NCBI RefSeq assembly: GCF_002933395.1
Contig: NZ_PKFN01000007.1
Location: forward strand, 496,001-560,000
Direction of reading: 5' to 3'
Source: Yoonia maritima
GTDB lineage: Bacteria; Pseudomonadota; Alphaproteobacteria; Rhodobacterales; Rhodobacteraceae
Length of the DNA: 64,000 nt
How positions within the stretch are numbered: the first letter of the stretch is position 1; each line of letters opens with the position of its first letter. The translations under genes and the position numbers were made by a program. Under the pieces are notes generated by a model, which saw only the letters and a program-made list of their open reading frames with translations, searched no databases and was not told the origin of the DNA. Below, piece after piece: positions 16,755 to 26,764 of this stretch.

Positions 16755-17468
16755 ATGACATTTCCGTTCGAAAAGGGGCGTTTAACGGCTCGGCTTGCTG
16801 CCGGAGCGGAAGACTTGCGCGCGTGCCAGGGTTTTAGGCACCTTAGCTTTTTCGGGCGCGAGGGTGTCGACGTTGCTCCTTTGGATCCGCTATTTCAGCA
16901 TTTGATGATTGAAGATGGCGCCGGAAAATTACTCGGGACATTGCGATTTCGTGTCTCGGTGCAGGGCGCTGAGCTCACCAATGGCTATGTCGCGCGGCAT
17001 TATGATTTGGCCCGCTGGCAGCATGTTGCAGGCCCATTTCTAGAGATTGGTCGCTTTTGTACGCGTCCAAATGATCTGGACGCGGATCTTTTGCGGATGC
17101 TCTGGGGCGCTTTGACCCGTATTGTGGATGCACATGGAATTGCGATGCTGTTTGGCTGTACCAGTTTTACAGGAACGAACCCCAGCCGCTACGGTGCGGT
17201 GTTTCACCGCCTTGCCCGCAATCATCTAGGCCCAGCAGCGTTACGCCCTGATCTGCGCGACCCAAAAGCGCGGCGTTTCGATGATATTCCTGTTACCGGT
17301 ATTGCCCCGATGCCCGCGCTGTTGAAATCCTATCTTTCGCTTGGCGGTTGGGTTGGAGACCATGTCGTCGTTGATCACGAAATGAATACGCTTCATGTGT
17401 TCACCTGCCTTGAAGTAAATGCCATGTCTGCGGCCCGTGTGGCGCGTCTGCGTGCTGTTGCTAGTTGA
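16755..17468 (+). CDS. olsB: L-ornithine N-alpha-acyltransferase (ornithine lipid synthesis)
   Basis: Transfers a 3-hydroxyacyl group from ACP to ornithine, giving lyso-ornithine lipid, a phosphorus-free membrane lipid of many alphaproteobacteria. The 237-residue GNAT-like protein has the OlsB pattern: CQGFRHLSFFG near the N-terminus, LEIGRFCTRPNDLDADLLRMLWGAL, MLFGCTSFTGTNPSRY and LLKSYLSLGGWVGDHVVVDHEMNTLHVF. The start ATG 16755 follows a GTG codon and has AAGG upstream. OlsA, the second enzyme, is not adjacent: the next gene is an ABC-F ATPase. Confidence 0.88.
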   Translation: MTFPFEKGRLTARLAAGAEDLRACQGFRHLSFFGREGVDVAPLDPLFQHLMIEDGAGKLLGTLRFRVSVQGAELTNGYVARHYDLARWQHVAGPFLEIGRFCTRPNDLDADLLRMLWGALTRIVDAHGIAMLFGCTSFTGTNPSRYGAVFHRLARNHLGPAALRPDLRDPKARRFDDIPVTGIAPMPALLKSYLSLGGWVGDHVVVDHEMNTLHVFTCLEVNAMSAARVARLRAVAS

Positions 17469-17498
17469 CGACGCGCGCACCGCGCCGTAGCAGGCAAT

Positions 17499-19307
17499 AT
17501 GGCTAGAGCACCCTTACTCCAAATTTCCGACATCGCGCTGACCTTCGGCGGCGATCCTGTATTCGAAGACCTGTCATTGGTGGTTCAACCCGGTGACCGA
17601 GTGGCCCTTGTCGGGCGCAACGGTTCGGGTAAATCCACCTTGATGAAGGTCATGGCCGGTCTGGTCGAGGTCGACAGCGGCACCCGCGTCGCATCACCCG
17701 GCGTGCAAGTCGGCTATATGGAACAAGACCCCACCATGGAGGGGTTCGATACATTAGGCGAATACGCGGCCAGCGGGCTTGACCCGGATGAGGCGTATAA
17801 AGTCGATATGGTTGCTGAGGGGCTGAAGTTTGACCCCGCAGGCAAAGTGGCCACCGCATCGGGTGGGGAACGTCGTCGCGCTGCGTTGGCGAAACTAATG
17901 GCCGAAGCGCCTGAACTGATGCTTTTGGACGAACCGACAAACCATTTGGATATCGAAGCGATTGCGTGGCTTGAACAAGAACTGAAATCGACCCGAGCTG
18001 CATTTGTGTTGATCAGCCACGATAGGGCGTTTTTGCGTGCGCTGACGCGTGCCACGCTTTGGATCGATCGTGGCGCAGTACGTCGCGCCGAAGAAGGGTT
18101 TGAAAATTTTGAGGCTTGGCGTGATAAAATCTGGGAAGAAGAAGACCAGCAGCGTCACAAGCTGAACCGTAAGATCAAGCAAGAGGCCCGTTGGGCTGTC
18201 GAAGGTATTTCTGCGCGTCGTACCCGCAACCAAGGACGGCTTCGGGCGTTGCAAGATCTACGGGCCGAAAAGGCAGGGCAGATCAAACGCCAAGGCACAG
18301 CAGCCATGGCATTTGATGGTGGCAGCACCTCTGGTAAAAAGGTGGTCGAGGCGTTTGGCCTGACCAAATCCTTTGGTGATAAGCAGATTGTGCAGGGGCT
18401 AGACCTGACTGTGCAACGTGGCGATCGCATTGCGTTTGTTGGTCCAAATGGCGTCGGAAAAACGACACTTATCAAGATGTTATTGGGGCAAGTTGAACCA
18501 GATGAAGGGTCGGTTAAGCTGGGTACTAACCTGGATATCGCGTTGTTTGACCAGACCCGCGCTGCGCTCAACCCGGAAATGTCGCTTTGGGAAAACTTGG
18601 CGAATGATCCTGAACTTGGGGTGAGTGGTAAATCGGATCAGATCATGGTTCGGGGTAATCCGAAACATGTTGTTGGCTACCTGAAAGAGTTCTTGTTTGA
18701 CGAGGCGCAAGCCCGCGCGCCTGTACGGTCACTGTCTGGTGGTGAAAAGGCGCGCCTACTGCTTGCACGCCTGATGGCACGCGAAAGCAATCTGTTGATC
18801 CTTGATGAGCCGACAAACGATCTGGATATCGAAACGCTTGATCTGTTGCAGGATATCTTGGGCGATTATGACGGCACTGTTCTGCTGGTTAGCCATGACC
18901 GTGATTTCCTTGACCGGGTCGCGACAACGACCATCGCGATGGAAGGCAACGGGCAGGCTGTTGTTTATGCAGGTGGCTGGACTGACTACCGCGCGCAACG
19001 CGGCGGGGACTTTGTGGAAAGCAAAGAAGCGTCGAAGCCATTGGCGAAAAAGCAAAAGCAGGCTGAAAAGAAAGCCGAGACCGGACTTTCATTCACCGAA
19101 AAACACCGTCTTGAAGAACTGCCGAGCGTGATTGATCAATTGACCGCAGAGATTGGCAAGCTCGAGGAACTGCTGGCAGATCCAGAGCTATTCACCAAGC
19201 AACCTGTGAAATTTCAGAAAGCTTCTGATGCGCTTGTCGCCCGCCAAATCGCACTATCGGACGCAGAAGACGAATGGATGACCCTTGAGGAAAAAGCGGC
19301 TGGGTAG
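17499..19307 (+). CDS. ABC-F family ATPase, Uup-like
   Basis: A soluble protein with two ABC ATPase domains and no membrane segments, 602 residues. Walker A motifs are GRNGSGKST (domain 1) and GPNGVGKTT (domain 2), with signatures SGGERRRAALA and SGGEKARLLLA, and Walker B/D loops LLDEPTNHLDIE and LILDEPTNDLDIE. The charged C-terminal tail with a KQKQAEKKAE stretch and a coiled coil (VIDQLTAEIGKLEELL) resembles Uup. ABC-F proteins act on ribosomes or, for Uup, in genome stability. It lies 30 nt after olsB. Confidence 0.9.
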   Translation: MARAPLLQISDIALTFGGDPVFEDLSLVVQPGDRVALVGRNGSGKSTLMKVMAGLVEVDSGTRVASPGVQVGYMEQDPTMEGFDTLGEYAASGLDPDEAYKVDMVAEGLKFDPAGKVATASGGERRRAALAKLMAEAPELMLLDEPTNHLDIEAIAWLEQELKSTRAAFVLISHDRAFLRALTRATLWIDRGAVRRAEEGFENFEAWRDKIWEEEDQQRHKLNRKIKQEARWAVEGISARRTRNQGRLRALQDLRAEKAGQIKRQGTAAMAFDGGSTSGKKVVEAFGLTKSFGDKQIVQGLDLTVQRGDRIAFVGPNGVGKTTLIKMLLGQVEPDEGSVKLGTNLDIALFDQTRAALNPEMSLWENLANDPELGVSGKSDQIMVRGNPKHVVGYLKEFLFDEAQARAPVRSLSGGEKARLLLARLMARESNLLILDEPTNDLDIETLDLLQDILGDYDGTVLLVSHDRDFLDRVATTTIAMEGNGQAVVYAGGWTDYRAQRGGDFVESKEASKPLAKKQKQAEKKAETGLSFTEKHRLEELPSVIDQLTAEIGKLEELLADPELFTKQPVKFQKASDALVARQIALSDAEDEWMTLEEKAAG

Positions 19308-19438
19308 TTTGTAGAAGAACGGCTAGCGTTTTCTCTGTCGTTTAATTTGATAGAGATATGTTCAGTATCGTTGACGTAAACACGTTGATCGCATTGACTG
19401 CGAATACGTATTTAACGAAGCAATATTGGAGACGCGAT

Positions 19439-19822
19439 ATGGCCAAAGGCAGTTGTGATTGCAGCGCAGTTAGTTTTGAGGTCAGTGGTTTAGGAGCCGA
19501 AGTGACGATTTGTCATTGCGGCCAGTGCCGACGGACAAGCGGTCATCAGTGGGCGTCAATACACGCATCTTTTGACAAGGTTGTTTTTACAAACGAGCAG
19601 GGACTGACTTGGTATAAGTCATCGGCCTTTGCAAAGCGTGGATTTTGCAAAAGCTGCGGTTCGAGCTTGTTCTATCGGATGAATGATGACGATAGCATCA
19701 GTATCGCGCCGGGGTGTCTGGACCAACCGACCGGTCTGACTATTGGTAAGCATATTTTTGTCAAAGACAAAGCTGACTACTATGAAATCATCGATGACGC
19801 GCCGCAGATAGAAACCTACTAG
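19439..19822 (+). CDS. GFA family zinc protein
   Basis: A 127-residue protein of the GFA (glutathione-dependent formaldehyde-activating enzyme-like) fold. Zinc ligands are visible: GSCDCSAVSF, CHCGQCRRTSG and CKSCGSSLFYR. The ATG 19439 with GGAG 7 nt upstream is preferred over the longer frame starting at 19358. The family name derives from a proposed formaldehyde-glutathione reaction, but most members have no proven activity, so no reaction is assigned here. Confidence 0.85.
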   Translation: MAKGSCDCSAVSFEVSGLGAEVTICHCGQCRRTSGHQWASIHASFDKVVFTNEQGLTWYKSSAFAKRGFCKSCGSSLFYRMNDDDSISIAPGCLDQPTGLTIGKHIFVKDKADYYEIIDDAPQIETY

Positions 19823-19890
19823 CTGAAGTGGTGCTATTAATGTGCCGTGACATCATTTGAACAGCCTAGTTCACAGCCGTTTTATCCTGC

Positions 19891-19932
19891 AAAAGCAGCT
19901 CGCCCGCAACGAGCAATGTCGTTGCGGGCGAG
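19891..19932 (-). terminator. Rho-independent terminator of the iron-binding protein gene
   Basis: On the minus strand CTCGCCCGCAACGA and TCGTTGCGGGCGAG form a perfect 14-bp stem around a 6-nt loop, followed by CTGCTTTT. It lies 41 nt beyond the stop codon of the gene ending at 19973. Confidence 0.88.
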
Positions 19933-19972
19933 TAAGTCTTAGCGATGCGTCGTTGGGAGATGCCCCAGCTAC

Positions 19973-20977
19973 TTATCCGTCGAAGTTAACTTCTTCCATG
20001 ATCCGCAAGGATGCAGGGCGGTGTGACGCCAGTTCTTCTAGCTGAACGTCATCGGCCGTGAATTCACCCCAACCTGCAACCAGTTCAGACAGCTCTGCGC
20101 TTTCAAGCACTGGGTATTCGTAGTTCAGCTCTGCGTAGATGCTCTGTGCTTCTGGGGATACGAGGTATTCCATCAGCTGCAGCGCTTCTTCGCGGTTTGG
20201 TGCCGCTTTGGTCATCGCAACACCAGAGATGTTTACATGCGTGCCGCCGTTCTCAAATGTTGGGAACACGATACGGACAGAGTTCGCCCATTCGGTCTGC
20301 TCTTCGTCCTGCAGCATTTTGCCCATGTAGTATGTGTTACCAAGGCTAATGTCGCATTCGCCGGCCCAGATCGCTTTGACCTGTGCGCGGTCGTTACCTT
20401 CTGGCTTGCGCGCAAGGTTTTCACGAACGCCAGCGGCCCATTCGGCGGCACCTTCTTCGCCGTGATGCGCCACAACAGCAGAGGTCAGAGCAAGGTTGTA
20501 GTTGTGAACGCCGGAACGTGTGCAAATGCGGCCTTCCCAGTTGTCGGACGCCAGATCTTCGTATGTTGTGACTTCGCCGTCAGCAACGCGTTCACGTGAA
20601 GTATAAACGATACGCGCACGTTTGGTCAGGCCAAACCAACTGTTGTCTTCAGCGCGCAGTGACGCTGGTACTGCTGCTGTCAAGACGTCGCTTTCGACGG
20701 GCTGAATAACGCCGCCATCGACGATTTGTTGCAAGTTGGCGATATCGACAGTCATCACCAGATCAGCAGGGGAACGGTCGCCTTCAGCTTTAAGACGCTC
20801 AACGATGCCACCATCAACGAATGCCAAGTTTACGGCGATTCCTGTGGATTCCGTGAACGCATCCATAACGGGTTGGATCAGCTCTGGCTGGCGTGTTGTG
20901 TAGATGTTTACATCTGCAACAGCCGGGGCGGCAACGGCGGCGCATGCGCTTGCAAGTAGGTAGGTACGTAGGGTCAT
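19973..20977 (-). CDS. Fe(3+) ABC transporter periplasmic substrate-binding protein
   Basis: A 334-residue extracytoplasmic solute-binding protein of the FbpA/IdiA type. It has a cleavable signal peptide (about residues 1-21, cut after AVADV) and the family features VNIYTTRQPELIQPVMDAF, GDRSPADLVMTVD and the tandem-tyrosine iron-site region GNTYYMGKM. Iron(III) is the predicted ligand. The ATG has AAGGAG at 7 nt. No permease or ATPase gene is next to it, so it must work with components elsewhere. A TTGACC sequence about 50 nt upstream may be the -35 element; the -10 is unclear. Confidence 0.88.
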   Translation of the reverse strand: MTLRTYLLASACAAVAAPAVADVNIYTTRQPELIQPVMDAFTESTGIAVNLAFVDGGIVERLKAEGDRSPADLVMTVDIANLQQIVDGGVIQPVESDVLTAAVPASLRAEDNSWFGLTKRARIVYTSRERVADGEVTTYEDLASDNWEGRICTRSGVHNYNLALTSAVVAHHGEEGAAEWAAGVRENLARKPEGNDRAQVKAIWAGECDISLGNTYYMGKMLQDEEQTEWANSVRIVFPTFENGGTHVNISGVAMTKAAPNREEALQLMEYLVSPEAQSIYAELNYEYPVLESAELSELVAGWGEFTADDVQLEELASHRPASLRIMEEVNFDG

Positions 20978-21044
20978 AAAGAGGCTCCTTGTTTAATCGG
21001 CGCCTATAAATCTGACTATTTTACTTGGGTCAATGTGTATTTGC

Positions 21045-21866
21045 CTAATTCGGCTTCGCTTCGCTCATTTTTGCATCATCCCAAAGGGCGTCCATTTCGG
21101 AAAGATCGCTATCGCTAGGCGTTTTTCCAATTGCAGCAAGCCCATCTTCGACTGCCTCAAATCGACGTGTGAATTTAGCATTCGTTCCGCGCAGCGCGGC
21201 CTCTGGGTCAAGGCCAAGATGCCGTCCAAGATTGGCGACAACAAATAATAGATCGCCGTATTCTTCTTCAACTTCCGCTTGGGTCAACGTGTCGCGTGCT
21301 TCGACCAGTTCGGCGGATTCTTCTTGGATTTTGTCGATGACTTGGCTGGTGTCAGGCCAATCAAACCCAACGCGCGCTGCACGTTTTTGCAATTTTACTG
21401 CGCGTGTTAAGGCCGGTAGCCCAGCCGCGACACCGTCAAGCGTCCGACCTTGTTTTTTACCGGCGCGTTCGGCTGCTTTGATCTTTTCCCAGTCTGCGGT
21501 TTGTTGATCTGCTGATTTGTCGCGCGATTCGTCGCCGAACACATGTGGATGGCGCGCGACCATTTTATCGGCCACGGATTTCACAACGCTGTCAAAGCTG
21601 AATAATCCAGCCTCTGATCCCATTTGCGTGTGATACACGGTCTGCAACAGAAGATCGCCCAGCTCTCCTTCCAGTTCTGGCCAATCCTCACGGGCGATAG
21701 CGTCGGCGACTTCGTAAGATTCTTCGATTGTGTAAGGCGCGATACTGTCAAAGTCTTGTTCAATGTCCCATGGGCAACCCGTTTCAGGGTCCCGTAAGCG
21801 GCGCATGATCTCAAGCAGGCGCGGGAGGCCGCCGTTTGGGTCATGAATTAGGGTGTCGTCAGTCAT
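21045..21866 (-). CDS. mazG: Nucleoside triphosphate pyrophosphohydrolase MazG
   Basis: Hydrolyses (d)NTPs to NMP and pyrophosphate, limiting misincorporation and modulating stress responses. The 273-residue protein carries two MazG domains: LLEIMRRLRDPETGCPWDIEQDFDSIAPYTIEE with EELGDLL-like ELEGELGDLLLQTVYH, and a second copy with AELVEARDTLTQAEVEEEYGDLLF. The start MTDDTLIHDP at 21866 has GAGG at 6 nt; an extension to 21995 would overlap the leader of the divergent amidohydrolase gene. Confidence 0.93.
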   Translation of the reverse strand: MTDDTLIHDPNGGLPRLLEIMRRLRDPETGCPWDIEQDFDSIAPYTIEESYEVADAIAREDWPELEGELGDLLLQTVYHTQMGSEAGLFSFDSVVKSVADKMVARHPHVFGDESRDKSADQQTADWEKIKAAERAGKKQGRTLDGVAAGLPALTRAVKLQKRAARVGFDWPDTSQVIDKIQEESAELVEARDTLTQAEVEEEYGDLLFVVANLGRHLGLDPEAALRGTNAKFTRRFEAVEDGLAAIGKTPSDSDLSEMDALWDDAKMSEAKPN

Positions 21867-22011
21867 GCTGTGCCTCGTGCTATTTCGCATGACGCTATCG
21901 AATCGTGCCCCTAAGGCCAAGGGGCGGATTGTGATTGGAAAGCGGTTGACACCACCCCGAAATAGGCACTCTGTCAGTGCAAAGATTACCACCAATAAAG
22001 CGAGACCTAGA

Positions 22012-23169
22012 ATGCCTGTGATTAATCGTATCGCTGACTATGCAAATGATATGCAGACATGGCGCCAGCATCTTCACGCCCATCCTGAATTGGCGTTTGA
22101 CTGTCACAAAACCGCGGCCTTTGTGGTTGAACGTTTGCGTGAATTTGGCATCGACGAAATCCATGAAGGCATTGCGCAGTCCGGTGTTGTCGCGATTATT
22201 GATGGCCAAGGTGCGGGTCCGACCATTGGTTTGCGCGCGGATATGGATGCGCTTCCGATGGATGAACTGACTGGGCTGGATCATGCATCGACGGTAAAGG
22301 GCAAGATGCATGCCTGTGGGCACGATGGTCATACCACGATGCTGTTGGGTGCTGCGAAATACCTTGCAGAAACGCGAAATTTTTCAGGACGTGTCGCGCT
22401 TATTTTTCAGCCCGCCGAGGAAGATGGCGGGGGTGCTGATATCATGGTCAAAGAAGGAATATTAGACAAGTTTAACATCGGTCAGGTTTATGCGCTTCAC
22501 AATGCGCCGGGAACGCCTGTGGGCGCTTTCTATACAACGCCGGGTCCGATTTTGGCTGCAGTGGACGAGTTTCGTGTGCGGATTACGGGTAAGGGTGGGC
22601 ATGCCGCCCAGCCACAAGACACCGTTGACCCGATCGTTGCTGCGGTCGCCATTTATAATGCTGTTCAAACGATCATCAGCCGCAACCACTATCCACAAGA
22701 TGATCTTGTGATATCGGTCACGCAATTTCATGCGGGATCAGCTGATAATGTTATCCCAGAAACAGCACTGGTGAGCGGAACAGTACGTACGTTCAAACGG
22801 GACGTACAGGCGATGGTGATGAAGCGGTTAGAAGAGATCGTTGCTGGGCAGGCGGCCGCATTCGGCGTTCACGCTGATCTTAGCTATGAGGTAGGTTATC
22901 CGGCTACTGTTAATGACGCTGACAAAACAGCCTTTGCGGTAAAGGTTGCGCGCGAAGTTTCAGCAGATGTCGTTGATGACGGTGGTCGCGAAATGGGCGC
23001 AGAGGATTTTGCCTATATGTTGGATAAACGCCCAGGCGCATATCTGTTCATTGGAAACGGCGACACGGCAGGCCTGCATCACCCGAATTACGATTTTGAT
23101 GATACTGTTGCGCCTGTCGGTGCGTCATATTTTGCGCGTCTGGTTGAACGTGCGCAGCCAATCGGGTGA
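22012..23169 (+). CDS. M20 family amidohydrolase (hippurate hydrolase-like)
   Basis: A 385-residue zinc/manganese peptidase-family enzyme cleaving N-acyl amino acid amide bonds. Metal site motifs are HACGHDGHTTMLLGAA and FQPAEEDGGGADIM, with the M20 dimerisation domain between (GKGGHAAQPQDTVDPIVAA) and the C-terminal GAEDFAYML and H-P-N-Y-D-F-D. It begins at ATG 22012; the longer frame upstream crosses the mazG start. Agmatinase follows 30 nt later, suggesting a small operon in nitrogen-compound use; the acyl substrate is not known. Confidence 0.88.
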   Translation: MPVINRIADYANDMQTWRQHLHAHPELAFDCHKTAAFVVERLREFGIDEIHEGIAQSGVVAIIDGQGAGPTIGLRADMDALPMDELTGLDHASTVKGKMHACGHDGHTTMLLGAAKYLAETRNFSGRVALIFQPAEEDGGGADIMVKEGILDKFNIGQVYALHNAPGTPVGAFYTTPGPILAAVDEFRVRITGKGGHAAQPQDTVDPIVAAVAIYNAVQTIISRNHYPQDDLVISVTQFHAGSADNVIPETALVSGTVRTFKRDVQAMVMKRLEEIVAGQAAAFGVHADLSYEVGYPATVNDADKTAFAVKVAREVSADVVDDGGREMGAEDFAYMLDKRPGAYLFIGNGDTAGLHHPNYDFDDTVAPVGASYFARLVERAQPIG

Positions 23170-23199
23170 TAGTAGACCAAATCAGAAACGGGGGGACAC

Positions 23200-24177
23200 A
23201 TGGCATTAGAAGACGCGAAGGGGCAGGTGGACCTTGCTTTCACACGGACCAATCGCAAGGGATTGGCCTATGAAAACGCCTTTGGTGGTGCAGTTTCGTT
23301 TCTGCGCCGAAACTACACCAAAGACCTTGATGGCGTTGATCTGGCGATTACAGGTATTCCATTTGATCAGGCGGTGACGCATCGCCCCGGCGCACGTTTC
23401 GGTCCGCGTGCCATCCGCGAGGCATCGTGCTTGCAGCCCTATGATCCGCCCTATGGTTGGGGCGGATTTGACCCCTTGTCTGAATTCGAGATTATCGATT
23501 ACGGTGACATGCCCTTTGACTATGCTAATGTCGCCGAGGTGCCTGCGCTGATCGAAGCCCATTTTAAGCATATCTTGCACGCTGGTCCGGGGACGGTCGC
23601 TCTTGGCGGTGATCATTTCATGACGTTGCCGATTTTGCGTGCTTATGCTGCGAAGTATGGCCCGATGTCGGTCATCCAATTCGATGCCCATTCTGATTTA
23701 TGGGCAGATGATGATATGAACCGCATCGATCATGGTACGTTCATGTACAAGGCGGTTAAGCTAGGGTTGATTGATGTCGAGCGATCCGTTCAAATCGGTA
23801 TCCGCACGGAATGTGATGATTACCACGGCATTCAATACATCGACGCACGTACCTGTCATGAACAGGGGGCAGTTAACGTCGCCAAGCAGGTCAAGGATAT
23901 TGTCGGAGGTCATCCGGCATATGTAACCTTTGACATAGACGCGCTTGATCCGGCGTTCGCGCCCGGTACTGGTACGCCTGTCTGGGGCGGCTTGGCGAGT
24001 TGGCAGGCAGCTGCGATCTTGCGCGATTTAGCAGGGATCAACATGGTCGGCGGCGACGTCGTCGAAGTATCACCACCCTATGATACAACTGGTGCCACAG
24101 CCATTGCGGGTGCACATGTCGCCACGGAACTATGTTGTCTAGCGTTGTGTAATAAACGTGAACTTCCTGTCGCGTGA
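23200..24177 (+). CDS. speB: Agmatinase / ureohydrolase
   Basis: Hydrolyses agmatine to putrescine and urea with a binuclear manganese centre. The 325-residue sequence has the arginase-family metal motifs LGGDHFMTLP, FDAHSDLW and TFDIDALDPAFAPGTGTP, plus ELCCLALCN near the end. Start ATG 23200 is preceded by GGGGGG. Other ureohydrolases such as guanidinobutyrase share these motifs, so the exact substrate is inferred; agmatinase is the commonest in this position. Neighbour of an M20 amidohydrolase upstream and a DUF1499 gene downstream. Confidence 0.87.
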   Translation: MALEDAKGQVDLAFTRTNRKGLAYENAFGGAVSFLRRNYTKDLDGVDLAITGIPFDQAVTHRPGARFGPRAIREASCLQPYDPPYGWGGFDPLSEFEIIDYGDMPFDYANVAEVPALIEAHFKHILHAGPGTVALGGDHFMTLPILRAYAAKYGPMSVIQFDAHSDLWADDDMNRIDHGTFMYKAVKLGLIDVERSVQIGIRTECDDYHGIQYIDARTCHEQGAVNVAKQVKDIVGGHPAYVTFDIDALDPAFAPGTGTPVWGGLASWQAAAILRDLAGINMVGGDVVEVSPPYDTTGATAIAGAHVATELCCLALCNKRELPVA

Positions 24178-24196
24178 ATGAAAAGTGGTCTTCAAT

Positions 24197-24634
24197 ATGC
24201 TGATTCGAATCATAATTTTCGCTATTGTTATTGTTTTTGGCGTGATGCTTTATATCCGGTTTGCGCCAACGCGTGTGGATCAATGGCACAAGGCACCGTT
24301 GTCTTCAGGGGCAGGCGACTATCAATCCCCGGTTGGCTTTCGCGCGGAACGCAAACTGACTGCATCAACGCAGGACGCATTGCGCGCCGCAGAGCAGCGT
24401 GCGCTTGCAACGCCACGCACGAAATTGATCGCAGGAAGCGTCGATAAAGGCATGCTCACGTTTGAAACGCGATCGTTGATTATGGGCTTTCCAGATTACA
24501 CGACCATCACGGCACAGGATGGGGTTCTGATAATTTCAGGGCGTCTTCGCTTTGGTAAATCCGACATGGGGGTAAACAAAGCACGCATAGTGGGGTGGCT
24601 GGAAACGCTTGCCCCCTTGACCGAGCCGCTTTGA
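24197..24634 (+). CDS. DUF1499 membrane-anchored protein
   Basis: A 145-residue protein with one N-terminal hydrophobic segment (MLIRIIIFAIVIVFGVMLYIRF) followed by a soluble domain of the DUF1499 type (TKLIAGSVDKGMLTFETRSLIMGFPDYTTI and a C-terminal SDMGVNKARIVGWLETL). A GTG four codons earlier could also start the frame. It lies 19 nt upstream of prfA. Function is unknown. Confidence 0.75.
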   Translation: MLIRIIIFAIVIVFGVMLYIRFAPTRVDQWHKAPLSSGAGDYQSPVGFRAERKLTASTQDALRAAEQRALATPRTKLIAGSVDKGMLTFETRSLIMGFPDYTTITAQDGVLIISGRLRFGKSDMGVNKARIVGWLETLAPLTEPL

Positions 24635-24652
24635 TCGGCCAATCGGGTTACC

Positions 24653-25708
24653 ATGATAGCATCCGATAAAATTGAACAGATTATTGACCGGTTCCAGTTC
24701 CTAGAGGCCAAGATGGCCGATGGCGCTGCGGGGAACGAAATCGCGGCACTGGGGCGTGAATACGCCGAGCTAAGACCTGTGGTCGAAACCGTAACGGCCT
24801 ACAAAGATTTGGTCGCACAAATTGCCGACGCCGAGGCGATGTTGTCCGACCCTGAAATGAAAGAATTGGCCGAAGCGGAATTGCCGGACCTAAAGGCGGC
24901 ACTTGATGCCTCAGAGCACGATGTCCAGCTTGCGTTGTTGCCAAAGGATGCGGCTGACGGCCGCCCTGCGCTTATTGAAATTCGTCCTGGCACTGGCGGG
25001 GACGAGGCATCGCTCTTTGCAGGTGACCTGTTGCGCATGTACCAGCGCTATTCCGAAGGGCAAGCTTGGAAGTTCGAAATTCTAGAGATGTCCGAGACCG
25101 AACTTGGCGGCATTAAAGAAGTTGTCGCCCGCGTTGCGGGTGATGGTGTCTTTGCAAAACTGAAATATGAAAGCGGTGTGCACCGCGTGCAGCGCGTCCC
25201 TGAAACCGAAAGCGGCGGGCGCATTCATACGTCTGCTGCGACGGTCGCCGTTCTGCCAGAGGCCGAAGACGTTGATATCCAAATCAATCCGGGCGATTTG
25301 CGGATCGATACAATGCGTGCGTCAGGATCTGGCGGTCAACACGTGAACACGACCGATTCCGCTGTGCGCATTTTGCATATTCCAACGGGGATCATCGTGG
25401 TCAGCGCCGAAAAGTCCCAACACCGGAACCGTGAAATCGCGATGCAGGTTCTCAAGACACGGCTGTTTGATCTTGAACGCCAGCGCGTGGATGGCGAACG
25501 TTCTGCCGATCGCAAGGCGCAAGTTGGGTCGGGTGACCGATCTGAACGCATACGCACCTATAACTTCCCGCAGGGTCGCATGACGGATCACCGGATTAAC
25601 CTGACACTTTATTCATTAGGCCCGATTATGCAGGGTGACCTAGAAGAAACGATCACTGCGCTGCAAGCGGACGCACAGGCGACATTGCTCGCGGAAATGG
25701 GCGCGTGA
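24653..25708 (+). CDS. prfA: Peptide chain release factor 1
   Basis: Recognises UAA and UAG stop codons and triggers release of nascent protein. 351 residues with the catalytic GGQ in [20 protein letters not shown], and upstream [23 protein letters not shown]. The C-terminal HRIN-LTLY segment is present. Its stop overlaps the start of prmC, which encodes the methyltransferase that modifies the GGQ glutamine, a classical pair. Confidence 0.97.
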   Translation: MIASDKIEQIIDRFQFLEAKMADGAAGNEIAALGREYAELRPVVETVTAYKDLVAQIADAEAMLSDPEMKELAEAELPDLKAALDASEHDVQLALLPKDAADGRPALIEIRPGTGGDEASLFAGDLLRMYQRYSEGQAWKFEILEMSETELGGIKEVVARVAGDGVFAKLKYESGVHRVQRVPETESGGRIHTSAATVAVLPEAEDVDIQINPGDLRIDTMRASGSGGQHVNTTDSAVRILHIPTGIIVVSAEKSQHRNREIAMQVLKTRLFDLERQRVDGERSADRKAQVGSGDRSERIRTYNFPQGRMTDHRINLTLYSLGPIMQGDLEETITALQADAQATLLAEMGA

Positions 25709-26541
25709 TCACAGTCCAACAGGCGCTACAATCCGCGGTTTCACAGTTACGAGAGGCGAATATAGACGGCGCAGCAAGAGACGCACGTCTTTTGTTGGCT
25801 GCATCGTTGGGTGTCCCGTCTGATCGGTTAACACTGCATATGTATGACGAAATGGATGAAATGGCCAAGGCCGCCTTTTTTTCCTCTATTCTGTCTCGCG
25901 TATCTCGGGTTCCCGTTTCGCATTTGATCGGTGGCCGCGATTTTTATGGTCGGCGTTTCAAGGTTACTGCTGATGTTCTTGATCCGCGCCCCGATACAGA
26001 GAGCCTAATAGTCGCGGCGCTATCGCGTCCATTTACGGAGTTCTTGGATTTAGGGACTGGGAGCGGGGCGATCGCCGTGACGCTTGCCGCTGAACGCCCG
26101 CATGCAATAGGGATTGCATCTGATCTGTCACCGCACGCCCTAGAGGTCGCGAAGCAGAATGCGAAGACCCATCAGGTGAATGATCGCATCGAATGTGTAC
26201 ACTCGGGGTGGTATCAGGCGATTGCCGGTCGCTTCGACCTGATCGTGAGCAATCCACCATATATCGCTCTTGACGAGATGGATGATTTGCAGCCAGAGGT
26301 CCGCCTGCATGAACCACGTATGGCGCTCACTGACGAAGCCGATGGTTTATCCGCTTATCGCATTATCTGTCGTGATGCGCCTGCGCACTTAACGCCGGGG
26401 GGACGCTTGATTGTTGAAATCGGGCCAACCCAAGCTGTGGCCGTATCTCGATTCATGTCAGACGCTGGGTTGGTTAATATCGGTGTTCGTCCCGACCTAG
26501 ACGGACGCGACCGCGTAGTCGCGGGGGAAATGCCCAAATAA
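25705..26541 (+). CDS. prmC: Release factor glutamine methyltransferase
   Basis: SAM-dependent N5-glutamine methyltransferase acting on the GGQ motif of RF1 and RF2. 278 residues, with the SAM-binding [16 protein letters not shown], the catalytic NPPY in [18 protein letters not shown] and the family [20 protein letters not shown]. It begins with GTG overlapping the prfA stop by 4 nt (GTGA). The first ~75 residues form the helical RF-binding domain. Confidence 0.95.
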   Translation: MITVQQALQSAVSQLREANIDGAARDARLLLAASLGVPSDRLTLHMYDEMDEMAKAAFFSSILSRVSRVPVSHLIGGRDFYGRRFKVTADVLDPRPDTESLIVAALSRPFTEFLDLGTGSGAIAVTLAAERPHAIGIASDLSPHALEVAKQNAKTHQVNDRIECVHSGWYQAIAGRFDLIVSNPPYIALDEMDDLQPEVRLHEPRMALTDEADGLSAYRIICRDAPAHLTPGGRLIVEIGPTQAVAVSRFMSDAGLVNIGVRPDLDGRDRVVAGEMPK

Positions 26542-26764
26542 CGGTAGAAATGCATAATTATGGCGTAAAATTGCGCGTGATCGATAATTTATGCTTGTCT
26601 TGATGCCCCCCACATGTTTATTCAAATGCATCGGACGGTAAGAGGGCCAGTTTGGATCTCCCCCCGATCAGTCGCCAAAACATCGCAAGGCCAGAAATTT
26701 GAAACGCGCACAGGGCGCGACATAGGTCTAGCGCAACGACAGCCAAGGGCTTGAAAGCAAATCA

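Noticed and set aside
18155-18571. 138-codon minus-strand frame within the Uup-like gene
   Set aside because: Fully inside a recognised ABC-F gene with no domain.
21013-21032. TGAC-N12-GTCA inverted half-sites upstream of the iron-binding protein gene, as an iron-Rhodo box
   Set aside because: The known motif requires TGA-N9-TCA spacing; 12 nt is wrong, so no regulator is assigned.
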